Assembly (NCBI GenBank): GCA_016744795.1
Contig: JADGDR010000002.1
Span: forward strand, 62,001-126,000
DNA length: 64,000 nt
Direction of reading: 5' to 3'
Source of the DNA: Sulfurospirillum sp.
Lineage (GTDB): Bacteria; Campylobacterota; Campylobacteria; Campylobacterales; Sulfurospirillaceae
Both the position numbers and the translations under genes were made by a program. Positions 24,987-32,326 of this stretch are shown here, piece after piece; within the stretch, counting starts at the first letter, position 1, and every line of letters begins with the position of its first letter. The notes below the pieces were generated by a model, which searched no databases, was not told where the DNA came from, and saw only the letters and a list, made by a program, of their open reading frames with translations.

Positions 24987-25354
24987 AATATATTTTTAAA
25001 AAACTCTTTTGTCTCTTCGCTAACTTTGCTTGGTCTGCCATCTATAACAAATACCAAAACAGATATCATCTCAAATAACATGATATCTTCTAACCAAACA
25101 TTTTGTTTTAGTGTTAAAGATGCATTTTTCATACTAATTATTTCATGTTTTATTTCAAGCATATCACCTAGTTTTCCAGGTTTTTTAAAATCTGCTTCGA
25201 TGTGTTTGACTACAAAATGCCCACCATCCATAGCTGGTGATTTACCTCTTTCAAAAAAAAGCTCACTTCTAGCTCTCTCACAGAATTTTAAATAGTTTGC
25301 ATGATAAACTATGCCACCTGCATCAGTATCGTCATAATATACTCTTATCTTCAT
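24983..25354 (-). CDS. ybgC: YbgC/FadM-family acyl-CoA thioesterase
   Basis: 123 residues, single hotdog domain. YYDDTDAGGIVYHANYLKFCERAR contains the catalytic Asp-Thr-Asp segment and Tyr-His of 4-hydroxybenzoyl-CoA-type thioesterases. In many bacteria ybgC sits with tol-pal genes, but here it stands alone between convergent and divergent neighbours. Confidence 0.9.
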   Translation of the reverse strand: MKIRVYYDDTDAGGIVYHANYLKFCERARSELFFERGKSPAMDGGHFVVKHIEADFKKPGKLGDMLEIKHEIISMKNASLTLKQNVWLEDIMLFEMISVLVFVIDGRPSKVSEETKEFFKNIF

Positions 25355-25381
25355 TGAAATCCTTATATGTTATAATGCTAT

Positions 25382-25843
25382 ATGAAAACAACATATTACT
25401 ATAATTCACCTATTGGGACTATAAAGTTAGTCTGTTCTGAAGATTTTTTGGAACAGCTACACTTTACAGATGAAGTAGCAAATAATCCTTCAAAGTATCC
25501 TAGAATTATCTCTACATGTAAAGAGCAATTAGATGAGTATTTTGATGGAAAGTTAGAAAAATTCACTATTCCTTTAGAGTTTACTAAAGGAACTGACTTT
25601 CAAAGAAGTGTTTGGAAGGTTTTAGAGCGCATACCTTATGGTGAGACTAGAAGCTATAAAGATATTGCGATGCAAATTGGGAACCAAAAAGCTGTTAGAG
25701 CAGTTGGTGGAGCTAATAATAAAAACCCAATAGGCATAGTTGTCCCTTGTCATAGAGTCATAGGCAGTAGTGGTAAGCTTGTAGGATATGCAGGTGGATT
25801 AGATAAAAAAGAGATGTTGTTAAAATTAGAGGAAAAAAAATGA
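25382..25843 (+). CDS. ogt: Methylated-DNA--protein-cysteine methyltransferase
   Basis: 153 residues. The acceptor cysteine is C123 in IVVPCHRVIGSSG. The helix-turn-helix with arginine finger is RSYKDIAMQIGNQKAVRAVGGANNKNP. It takes alkyl groups from O6-alkylguanine in a single-use reaction. It is read together with the next gene through an ATGA overlap. A palindrome copy at 25513 encodes STCK within a variable region. Confidence 0.92.
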   Translation: MKTTYYYNSPIGTIKLVCSEDFLEQLHFTDEVANNPSKYPRIISTCKEQLDEYFDGKLEKFTIPLEFTKGTDFQRSVWKVLERIPYGETRSYKDIAMQIGNQKAVRAVGGANNKNPIGIVVPCHRVIGSSGKLVGYAGGLDKKEMLLKLEEKK

Positions 25844-26268
25844 TAAAACCAAATCACATGGAAAAAGAGAAGATATATAAAACAAAAGATATCATACCTG
25901 CGTTGAAATACTACGGAAGTAGTTTTGAAAAGATAAAAACAAAATACCCAGAACGTGCAAAAGCACTAATTCTAGGATATAGAGTATATAAATCAGGTTT
26001 AAATGAAGAGCAAATTCGTTTACATGTAAAGAAAAAAATAACAGATAGAGAGATGGTAAATTTACTAGAATATAAAGAAATAAAAGGAATTTGTTCTTGG
26101 AATGTATCATCACAGCTCAAAAAAGAAGAAAAAGAGTTAGAGAGTCTTAGAATTTGGTGCATGAGACTTGGTTCGATTGCCCTTTTAGGTGAACTTTCTC
26201 AAAAAGACATCATAACTATAGCAGCCCAAACCCAAGAGTTGGACTGCACAGTGCCAAAAGAGTTTTAA
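25840..26268 (+). CDS. Conserved-looking protein of unknown function
   Basis: 142 residues, helical and basic in the first half, no signal peptide or membrane segment. Recognisable only as an intact coding frame overlapping the alkyltransferase gene by four bases. A second possible start is the ATG at 25858. Three cysteines (CSW, WCMRLG, LDCTV) are scattered. A palindrome at 26021 encodes LHVK. No family is recognised. Confidence 0.6.
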   Translation: MIKPNHMEKEKIYKTKDIIPALKYYGSSFEKIKTKYPERAKALILGYRVYKSGLNEEQIRLHVKKKITDREMVNLLEYKEIKGICSWNVSSQLKKEEKELESLRIWCMRLGSIALLGELSQKDIITIAAQTQELDCTVPKEF

Positions 26269-26277
26269 ACTCTTTTG
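26255..26277. terminator. Bidirectional hairpin between convergent genes
   Basis: An 11-base-arm palindrome (CAAAAGAGTTT, centre T, AAACTCTTTTG) spans the stop of the unknown gene and approaches the ribB stop. The ends are A/T runs, so it could terminate both transcripts. Confidence 0.65.
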
Positions 26278-26278
26278 C

Positions 26279-27298
26279 TTATAACTCTTCGGCTATATCG
26301 AGTCCAAAACCACTAAGTCCTATAAACTCTTTACCTTTTGAAGAAGTAAGGAGTTTAATTTTTTCAACACCTAGTTGTTTAAGTATTTGGGCACCTATAC
26401 CGTACTCTTTAACTTCTTTTTTAGGAGAGTTTTCATCATCTAAAAATATTAAAACACCACCGTGTTTTTTTAAATACTCTACTGCACACATCATACCGTT
26501 GAATTTTTTTGTATTTGAAAATAGTTCAATGTCTGGTACTACATTATGAAATTTTACTGCTGATTCTTTTTTGATTTTTCCAAAAGTATATACAATGTGA
26601 TGGTTGTCTTCATGGTCTACCATATCAATACGTCTTGCATCTGCACCTAAAAATTTGGTAGCTGACTCTGCAATTTCACGTACTAATGATTCATGTTGCA
26701 TTCTGTACTCTACTATATCTGATATATATACCATGTTTAAATTATGTTTTTCACAAAAAATATCTAAATCATCACGTCTAGCCATTGTTCCATCTTCTTT
26801 CATGACTTCACATATTACAGCAGACTCTGCAAGACCTGCAAGACGACATATGTCTATAGAACCCTCAGTATGACCAGTACGTACTAATGAACCACCTTTT
26901 TTTGCTATAAGTGGAAATATATGACCAGGACGCACAAGTTCATTAGCACTACTAGCACAATCAGCTAGTATCTTAATAGTCATATCTCTTTCAACTGCAG
27001 AAATACCAGTCGTACAAAGCCTAGCATCAACAGAGACAGTAAAAGCAGTCTCATGCTGTGAATCATTGTTTGTGACCATAGGAGAGAGTTTTAGCCTATC
27101 TGCTATGGCTTTAGAAACAGAGACACATATAAGTCCTTTTGCTTGACTTGCCATAAAGTTTACTTTCTCTGGTGTTGAAAATGTAGCAGGGTATACTAAA
27201 TCACCCTCATTTTCACGATCTTCATCATCGCACATTACTATCATTTTGCCTTGTTTCATATCTTCAATTGCTTGTTTTACTCTATTGATTGCTGACAT
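26279..27298 (-). CDS. ribB: 3,4-dihydroxy-2-butanone-4-phosphate synthase with degenerate RibA-like domain
   Basis: 339 residues. The N-terminal 200 residues are a complete RibB: CDDEDRENEGDLV binds Mg, and RPGHIFPL and RTGHTEGSIDICRLAG are substrate motifs. The C-terminal 130 residues keep the outline of GTP cyclohydrolase II (ending GIGAQILKQLGV) but lack the zinc-binding cysteines and the ECLTGD-type catalytic segment. It should supply the four-carbon unit of riboflavin only; a separate ribA would be needed elsewhere. Confidence 0.88.
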   Translation of the reverse strand: MSAINRVKQAIEDMKQGKMIVMCDDEDRENEGDLVYPATFSTPEKVNFMASQAKGLICVSVSKAIADRLKLSPMVTNNDSQHETAFTVSVDARLCTTGISAVERDMTIKILADCASSANELVRPGHIFPLIAKKGGSLVRTGHTEGSIDICRLAGLAESAVICEVMKEDGTMARRDDLDIFCEKHNLNMVYISDIVEYRMQHESLVREIAESATKFLGADARRIDMVDHEDNHHIVYTFGKIKKESAVKFHNVVPDIELFSNTKKFNGMMCAVEYLKKHGGVLIFLDDENSPKKEVKEYGIGAQILKQLGVEKIKLLTSSKGKEFIGLSGFGLDIAEEL

Positions 27299-27345
27299 AA
27301 TTTTCCTAACATTTTATTTATTTTCAATATTGTACTCAAAAGCCC

Positions 27346-27374
27346 TTGACAAACAAATAAAAATCGACTATAAT
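27346..27374 (+). promoter_or_regulatory. Perfect-consensus sigma-70 promoter for the tRNA pair
   Basis: TTGACA (27346-27351) and TATAAT (27369-27374) with a 17-base spacer. It lies 36 bases upstream of tRNA-fMet. A small hairpin (ACTTGC/GCAAGT, 27383-27400) sits in the leader. Confidence 0.9.
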
Positions 27375-27410
27375 TTCACCTCACTTGCATGAGAGCAAGT
27401 ATTTAAATGT

Positions 27411-27487
<77 letters not shown>

Positions 27488-27505
27488 ATTTTTAATTACA
27501 AATGT

Positions 27506-27580
27506 TGGGGATTCGCCAAGTGGTAAGGCACTAGCTTTTGGTGCTAGCATTCATAGGTTCGAATCCTATATCCCCATCCA
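27506..27580 (+). tRNA. tRNA-Gln (TTG)
   Basis: 75 bases. Acceptor TGGGGAT pairs with ATCCCCA. The anticodon stem CTAGC/GCTAG surrounds loop TTTTGGT, giving anticodon TTG. The T arm GGTTCGAATCC is standard and CCA is encoded. It is co-transcribed with tRNA-fMet 18 bases upstream. Confidence 0.96.
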
Positions 27581-27611
27581 CCTTCACAATAAACATTTAA
27601 AAGAAACTATA

Positions 27612-28700
27612 ATGATGAAAAGACTATTTTATTTAAACCACTCCCCCATTGATGTATTATTTACAAAAAACTCAACTGACTTTGTTGTCAACGAGATTCC
27701 CTTATATGAATTTAGCGGAGAAGGCGAACACCTCATTTTACATGTAAGGAAAAAAGATCTAACAACTTGGCAGATGGTTCAACGCCTTAGCGAAGCTTGT
27801 GGGGCTAAAACACGCGATTTTGGATATGCAGGTCTAAAAGACAAAGACGGCATGACTACGCAGTATGTATCGGTTCATAAAAGCTATGAAGCAAAACTAG
27901 AAAACTTCAAAGACGATAAAATAAAAATACTCTCTAAAACATATCATAACAATAAAATCAGAGTAGGGCACTTAAAAGGTAATAGATTTTTTATAAGACT
28001 CAAACGTGTCAATAAAGTAAATGGTCAAAAACTTGGTAATGCACTTAAAACTCTAAAAAAAGAGGGTTTCCCTAACTACTTTGGTTATCAAAGATTTGGA
28101 CGTGAGGGAGATAACTACATATTAGGTCGTGAAATACTAGAAGGAAAAAGAAAAGAACGCAAAAGAAAAATGAAAATGTTTTTCATAAGTTCTTATCAGA
28201 GTTACCTTTTTAACAATTGGCTCTCTTCTCGTCTTGAAATTGGTCACATACTTGATAGTTTTGATGACGCACAAGCTGCAACAGCTCTTGGTTTCTCAAA
28301 AGATTTGGTAAAAAGTATAAGAAAACAGAAAAAATTCTTTAAAGTTTTTGAAGGTGATGTTGCTCATCATTATCCCAATGGAAAACCTTTTATTGTTGAA
28401 GACTTGGAAACTGAAATAGCAAGATTTGAAGAAGAAGACACAACCATTACAGGTTGGCTTCCAGGACATAGAAGTATGCAAAGCGAGGGCTTTGTTAAAG
28501 AATTAGATGAAAAAATATACGCTGAAAGTGAAGAATTTTTAAAGCAAATGGACGGTACTCGTAGATTTGCTTGGGCATTTCTAAAAGATGTTGAATATAA
28601 GTATATAGATGAAGAAAATTGGTTTGAAATGCACTTTTCTTTACCAAAAGGCTCTTATGCAACAGTAATTTTGGAAGAACTTACACATAAACTAAAATAA
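27612..28700 (+). CDS. truD: tRNA pseudouridine synthase D
   Basis: 362 residues. The catalytic aspartate is D77 in GYAGLKDKDGMTTQ. NYFGYQRFGREGDN and SYQSYLFNNWLS are further TruD blocks, and the inserted TRUD domain follows. It makes pseudouridine 13 in tRNA-Glu. It lies 31 bases after tRNA-Gln and may be read from the tRNA promoter. A palindrome at 27739 encodes LHVR. Confidence 0.93.
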   Translation: MMKRLFYLNHSPIDVLFTKNSTDFVVNEIPLYEFSGEGEHLILHVRKKDLTTWQMVQRLSEACGAKTRDFGYAGLKDKDGMTTQYVSVHKSYEAKLENFKDDKIKILSKTYHNNKIRVGHLKGNRFFIRLKRVNKVNGQKLGNALKTLKKEGFPNYFGYQRFGREGDNYILGREILEGKRKERKRKMKMFFISSYQSYLFNNWLSSRLEIGHILDSFDDAQAATALGFSKDLVKSIRKQKKFFKVFEGDVAHHYPNGKPFIVEDLETEIARFEEEDTTITGWLPGHRSMQSEGFVKELDEKIYAESEEFLKQMDGTRRFAWAFLKDVEYKYIDEENWFEMHFSLPKGSYATVILEELTHKLK

Positions 28701-28705
28701 TATGC

Positions 28706-28711
28706 TATAAT
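28706..28711 (+). promoter_or_regulatory. -10 element of rnpB
   Basis: Consensus TATAAT ending 9 bases before the RNase P RNA helix begins. No good -35 was found at the expected distance. Confidence 0.6.
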
Positions 28712-28720
28712 CACGCCCTT

Positions 28721-29050
28721 AAAGGTACGTCAGGTGACTGCTTGAGCTTTGTCTTAAGAGGAAAGTCTGGGCTGCAATGAGGCGTGGTTCCGTCTAACGG
28801 ACGGCTGGGGTAACCCAAGGGACAGTGCAACAGAGAATAAACTACCCTTTACATGTAAAGGGAAAAGGTGAAACGGCGGGGTAAGAGCCCACCAGAGTTT
28901 TGAGTAATCATAACTGCTTTGTAAACCCAACCTGCAGCAAGAATGGATTGGTCAGCCTCATAATGTTACCATTCGCTAGAGTGTTATCGTAAGATAACAA
29001 GTAGATAAATTGTCACCCAACGACATGACCCAGCTTATCGATGTGCCTTT
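28721..29050 (+). ncRNA. rnpB: RNase P RNA, bacterial type A
   Basis: The ends AAAGGTACGTC and GATGTGCCTTT pair along 11 bases to form P1. Conserved core blocks are in order: GAGGAAAGTC, ACAGAGAATAAACTACC, GGTGAAACGGCGGGGTAAGAG and AGATAAATTGTCACC followed by CGACATGACCCAGCTTA. It is the catalytic RNA for tRNA 5' processing. The helix after ACAGAGAATAAACTA is the perfect 18-base palindrome CCCTTTACATGTAAAGGG (28845-28862), a TACATGTA repeat capped to form a peripheral stem. Confidence 0.96.
28845..28862. repeat. TACATGTA palindrome inside RNase P RNA
   Basis: CCCTTTACATGTAAAGGG is a perfect 18-base inverted repeat at a position of rnpB that normally forms a variable peripheral helix. It is the longest perfect palindrome found among the repeat copies. 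Confidence 0.8.
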
Positions 29051-29303
29051 ATACTTCAATTTAAAATAAAATTTTATTCCTAATAATTTTAAGAATTAAG
29101 GTAGAAAATGACCCTTGATTTTCTTAGTTTTGAAGTAAGTTTGTTTTTACAATTTCTAGATTTAGAGATAATTAATGTATAGCAAATATAGTATTTTGAT
29201 ATAAGAATCAATGAATATGTTAAATAGTAAATTTAGTAAAATTTTAGAATTAATTCAGGTTAGCATAAAGACGTTTAAATATTAAAAATAATAAAGGATA
29301 AAA
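29051..29303 (+). other. Spacer between rnpB and the YciI gene
   Basis: 253 very AT-rich bases. No gene, convincing terminator or repeat was found. A 22-codon frame at 29108 has no ribosome binding site and is not supported. Confidence 0.4.
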
Positions 29304-29594
29304 ATGTTTATTGTATCATTAACTTATATATCAAATTTAGAAGAGGTGGACAAGATACTACCTCTACATGTAGAATATTTAAAAACTCAATATGAAAAAG
29401 GTAATTTTATTGCTTCAGGAAGAAGAATACCAAGAGTAGGGGGAATTATCCTGTCTAAATTAGATAAGATAGAAAAATTGAAAAAAGTTTTAAATGATGA
29501 CCCTTTTAAAATAAACAACTTAGCAAAATATGAAATTGAAGAATTTATACCGAGTATGACAAGTGAAGAGTTTAAAAATTTAAAAGAAGAATAG
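29304..29594 (+). CDS. YciI-like protein
   Basis: 96 residues with the YciI fold pattern: FIVSLTYISNLEEVDKILPLHVEYL (contains the conserved histidine) and NFIASGRRIPRVGGIIL, then DDPFKINNLAKYEIEEF. YciI proteins are small alpha-beta dimers with an uncertain enzymatic role. AAAGGA precedes the ATG. It lies at the left edge of the repeat-filled island. A palindrome at 29365 codes the LHV of that motif. Confidence 0.85.
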   Translation: MFIVSLTYISNLEEVDKILPLHVEYLKTQYEKGNFIASGRRIPRVGGIILSKLDKIEKLKKVLNDDPFKINNLAKYEIEEFIPSMTSEEFKNLKEE

Positions 29595-29612
29595 AGAGAA
29601 AATTAAAAAATT

Positions 29613-29981
29613 AAGAATCTGGACATAACCCACTACTTTTAAATTAAATAAGTTAACATACTTCAAATAAAATAAATGTAATATTTTATGGCAAGAAGAA
29701 CAAGATTTGGACTACTTATGAAATATAGTCAATTAAACCTATAGACACTACAAGTTGAATAAAAAAAGATAATTTTACGTAAAAAAATAGAATCATTTAA
29801 GTAAAAAACTGAATATTACAAGAGCATTTTACAGATACTCAAGATTTAGCACAAAGAAATAAAGATATAATAACTGCGATAGAAGGTGGATACAAACAAT
29901 CAGAAATTGCAAGATATTTAAAAATATTCCCTGTTATGATTTCTAAAATATCTATAGGTAGTGGGTTGTGTCCAGACTCTT
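29613..29981. mobile_element. Inverted-repeat element, copy 1 (full length, decayed transposase derivative)
   Basis: 369 bases bounded by 24-base inverted repeats (AAGAATCTGGACATAACC... left; right-end complement AAGAGTCTGGACACAACC...) differing at two positions. Inside, ATGGCAAGAAGAACAAGATTT encodes MARRTRF, the start of Y1-type (REP-associated) transposases. About 130 bases later a frame encodes DTQDLAQRNKDIITAIEGGY then KQSEIARYLKI, the C-terminal helix-turn-helix of the same proteins. The catalytic middle is missing and stops interrupt the rest, so it is non-autonomous. Confidence 0.72.
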
Positions 29982-30004
29982 ATTTTTTGAAAATTAAGAA
30001 AATT

Positions 30005-30326
30005 AAGGGTCTGGACACAGCTCACTACTTTTAAATGAAATTAAGATACCATACTTCAAATAAAATAAATGTAATGTTTTATGGCAAGAAGACCAAGATT
30101 TGGAGTAATTATTAAATATGACAATTAAACCTATAGACACTACAAGTTGAATAAAAAAATAGAATATTACAAGAGTTTTTTACAGATACTCAAGATTTAT
30201 CACAAAGAAATAAAGATATAATAACTGCGATAGAAGATGGATACAGACAATTAGAAATTGCAAGATATTTAAAAATATTCCTTGCTATGATTTCTAAAGT
30301 ATCTAGAGCTAGTGGGTTTTGTCCTT
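30005..30326. mobile_element. Inverted-repeat element, copy 2
   Basis: 322 bases, clearly homologous to copy 1: left end AAGGGTCTGGACACAGCTC, MARRPRFGVIIKY start, then DTQDLSQRNKDIITAIEDGY and the helix-turn-helix. It lacks about 50 bases of the copy 1 interior. The right repeat reads AGTGGGTTTTGTCC and then diverges, 34 bases before the next gene. Confidence 0.7.
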
Positions 30327-30359
30327 ATTTTCCAATAAGTCAAAGAAAGGAATATAAAA

Positions 30360-30802
30360 TGTCTGAATTTAAACTAACTAAAGAAATAATATCTCTTTCA
30401 GATTCAAATATTTGGTATAAAGCAAAAAAAGAATGGAAATTAAATGAAATTTATGAAGCAGATATTCCAGAAAGATGTCTTTGTGGACATTTTCCAATAA
30501 AAGAAATATGTGTATTACAGAACGCAATAAACCAAAAGCAAGCTATTGTTGGAAACTGTTGTGTTAAGAAATTTATTGGATTACCATCTGATAAAATTTT
30601 TACTGCAATAAAACGTGTTCGTAAAGAAAATGAAAAATCTTTAAATTCGGAAGCAATAGAATATTCTTATGAAAAAGGATGGATAAATGATTGGGAGAAA
30701 AACTTTTATTTAGACATAATGAACAAAAGAAAATTAAAGGAAAAACAATTACAAAAAAAAGTTGAAATAAATAAAAAGTTAGTAAAAAACATGAAGAGAT
30801 AA
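30360..30802 (+). CDS. Cysteine-rich protein of unknown function
   Basis: 147 residues from the ATG at 30360, which has AGAAAGGA upstream. The open frame continues back to 30287, but that part is the tail of repeat copy 2. ERCLCGHFPIKEICVLQN and VGNCCVKKFIG provide five clustered cysteines and a histidine, suggesting a zinc site. Similar short proteins occur in phage and mobile regions, as far as I recall, with no known role. The C-terminus is lysine-rich and helical. Confidence 0.65.
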
Positions 30803-30951
30803 GATGTAATCTAATACTATGCCAATACGAAATTGGAGTCTAACTATCTCTCCGCTTAATATTCATTTCCTGCATTCAACCAATAAGTGCAACAAATCAA
30901 AGAAAATGGATAGAGGTTAATTGTAGTAAAATACCTGAAAATCAAGAAATC
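30803..30951 (+). other. Non-coding stretch between the orphan gene and repeat copy 3
   Basis: 149 AT-rich bases. Nothing recognisable apart from a short tract leading into the next repeat copy. Confidence 0.35.
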
Positions 30952-31166
30952 AAGGGTCTGGAAATCAAGGATCTGGACACAACTCACTACTTTTAAATGG
31001 AATTAAGCTACCATACTTCAAATAAAATAAATGTAATATTTTATGCTAAGAGACCAAGATTTTGACTAATTATGAAATATAGACAATTAAACCTACAGAC
31101 ACTACAAGTTGAATAAAAAAAGATAATTTTTCATAAAAAAACAGAATATTACAAGAGCATTTTACA
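30952..31166. mobile_element. Inverted-repeat element, copy 3 (3' truncated)
   Basis: The left end occurs twice in tandem (AAGGGTCTGGA at 30952, then AAGGATCTGGACACAACTC at 30967). The body follows copies 1 and 2 up to ATTACAAGAGCATTTTACA, then the similarity stops. The MARR start has decayed (ATGCTAAGAGACC). The helix-turn-helix part and the right repeat are missing. Confidence 0.65.
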
Positions 31167-31541
31167 AAGCTAATGACTAAAAATATGCCTTTTTAATAGT
31201 TAAAAAAACAACACAGTAATACTCATAGAGAGGTAACTACTCCCCTCTACTTACTCCTAATACAATCTAATTGCAAAGCAAAAAGAAATAATTAAAAGAA
31301 TGAGTATTACTGCTTTTAATGACATAAAAGCACCTTTGAAGTGGCACTCCCACCCGCTCCACACCTATTTTGAATAAACAAAAAAAAAGGACTAAAGCTG
31401 TTAAGCCCTAGTCCTATGCCACATTCGGGTAGTTAATCCGAAAAAGTGTCTATGTCATTAATGATGAAAGTATACAATAAAAAGATAAATAATTCAAATA
31501 TGCTAAAAACTATCAAATTATAAGGCTAGTTTTAAAAAATC
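31167..31541. other. Structured non-coding stretch in the repeat island
   Basis: No coding frame. It contains AGTAATACTCAT (31215-31226) inverted about 75 bases later as ATGAGTATTACT, a small AGAGG/CCTCT hairpin near 31228-31248, a C-rich tract (CACTCCCACCCGCTCC, 31345-31360) unlike the surroundings, and a hairpin pair at 31389-31441 discussed separately. The higher GC and the nested stems suggest a transcribed RNA or an element end. Confidence 0.45.
31381..31450 (-). ncRNA. Possible small RNA with terminator, minus strand
   Basis: Read on the minus strand, TTCGG/CCGAA forms a hairpin (31425-31443) and is followed by GGACTA...TAGTCC (31389-31414) and then a run of eight or more T. The second stem plus T-run is a good intrinsic terminator with no gene upstream of it on this strand. 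The 5' end is not defined and no family is recognised. Confidence 0.4.
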
Positions 31542-31610
31542 AAGGGTCTGAACACAACCCACTATTTTGAATGAAATTAAGTTGCTATGCTTCAAATAAA
31601 ACAAATGTAA
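31542..31610. mobile_element. Inverted-repeat element, copy 4 (left end only)
   Basis: AAGGGTCTGAACACAACCC and the following 45 bases match the left end of copies 1-3 through CAAATGTAA, then unrelated sequence begins with the 12-base palindrome CCTGAATTCAGG (31611-31622). Confidence 0.6.
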
Positions 31611-31834
31611 CCTGAATTCAGGAAGCTAAACTATACAAAATTATGACCGTAAAAGTCATAAAATTCCCTAACTATTACAGCAAATTACGAAAGTATATCA
31701 AGAATCTAAAACTATAAATTTTAACTTTACATGTAATTATAAAGTGCTTCACAAATTAATTGAATAAATAAAATCATCTGTAACTTATTGTTTTGTGATA
31801 AAATTAATATATTTTAATATATTAGGGGTTTTAT

Positions 31835-32326
31835 ATGAATGTTTATCAATATGCAATGCGTATGGAAAATGAGGCGGAGAGGTATTATAGGGAGTTGGCT
31901 GATGGTATATCTGACACTTCTATCAAAAATATGTTTACAATGTTAGCCGATGAAGAGGTTAAGCATTTTAAAATTTTTGAAAAAATGTCACAAGATATAG
32001 AATTACCAAATATTCAGAGCATAGATATGGAAGCCAAAGTTAAGGAGATATTTTCTAATATTAAAGCATGTAATAGAAGATATAGTTTTACTGATGAGCA
32101 AGTTTCATTTTATGAAAAAGCTGCAAAGATTGAAGATGTTGCTGTTAAGTTTTATGAAGAAAAAGCAGAAGAGATGACAGATATTTCTCAAAAAGAGGCT
32201 TTTTTAAAGATAGCAAAAGAGGAGAAAAAGCATAAAGTTCTTATGCAAAACTTAGCAAATTTTGTTGCTTCTCCTGATTCATGGCTAGAGAGTGCAGAAT
32301 TTTATAGCATAGTCAAAGAAATATAA
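31835..32326 (+). CDS. Ferritin-like di-iron protein (rubrerythrin domain)
   Basis: 163 residues, four-helix bundle. Two ligand sets are visible: ENEAERYY with DEEVKHFKIF in the first half and IEDVAVKFYEEKAEE with KEEKKHKVLM in the second, the ExxH pairs of rubrerythrin-type ferritins. There is no C-terminal rubredoxin domain. Likely role is peroxide reduction or iron handling. The upstream AT-rich segment holds a symmetric AATATATTTTAATATATT (near 31807-31824) overlapping the probable promoter, a possible regulator site. Confidence 0.85.
   Translation: MNVYQYAMRMENEAERYYRELADGISDTSIKNMFTMLADEEVKHFKIFEKMSQDIELPNIQSIDMEAKVKEIFSNIKACNRRYSFTDEQVSFYEKAAKIEDVAVKFYEEKAEEMTDISQKEAFLKIAKEEKKHKVLMQNLANFVASPDSWLESAEFYSIVKEI

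Noticed and set aside
29108-29176. 22-codon open frame after rnpB
   Set aside because: No ribosome binding site, no similarity and very AT-rich sequence; expected by chance.
30287-30359. N-terminal extension of the orphan cysteine-rich protein (MISKVSRASGF)
   Set aside because: The segment is the tail of repeat copy 2, including its helix-turn-helix remnant; the real start with a ribosome binding site is the ATG at 30360.
31201-31460. tmRNA, SRP RNA or 6S RNA in the structured non-coding stretch
   Set aside because: No tag-peptide frame, no tRNA-like ends and no SRP or 6S conserved core could be matched; only generic hairpins are seen.
29613-31610. CRISPR array or direct-repeat array
   Set aside because: The similar segments are 70-370 bases long, diverged, and have transposase-like coding remnants and inverted ends; no short regular repeat-spacer pattern and no cas genes exist.
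29595-31834. Prophage or integrated plasmid
   Set aside because: No integrase, terminase, replication, capsid or mobilisation genes and no direct-repeat attachment sites next to tRNA or rnpB ends were seen.
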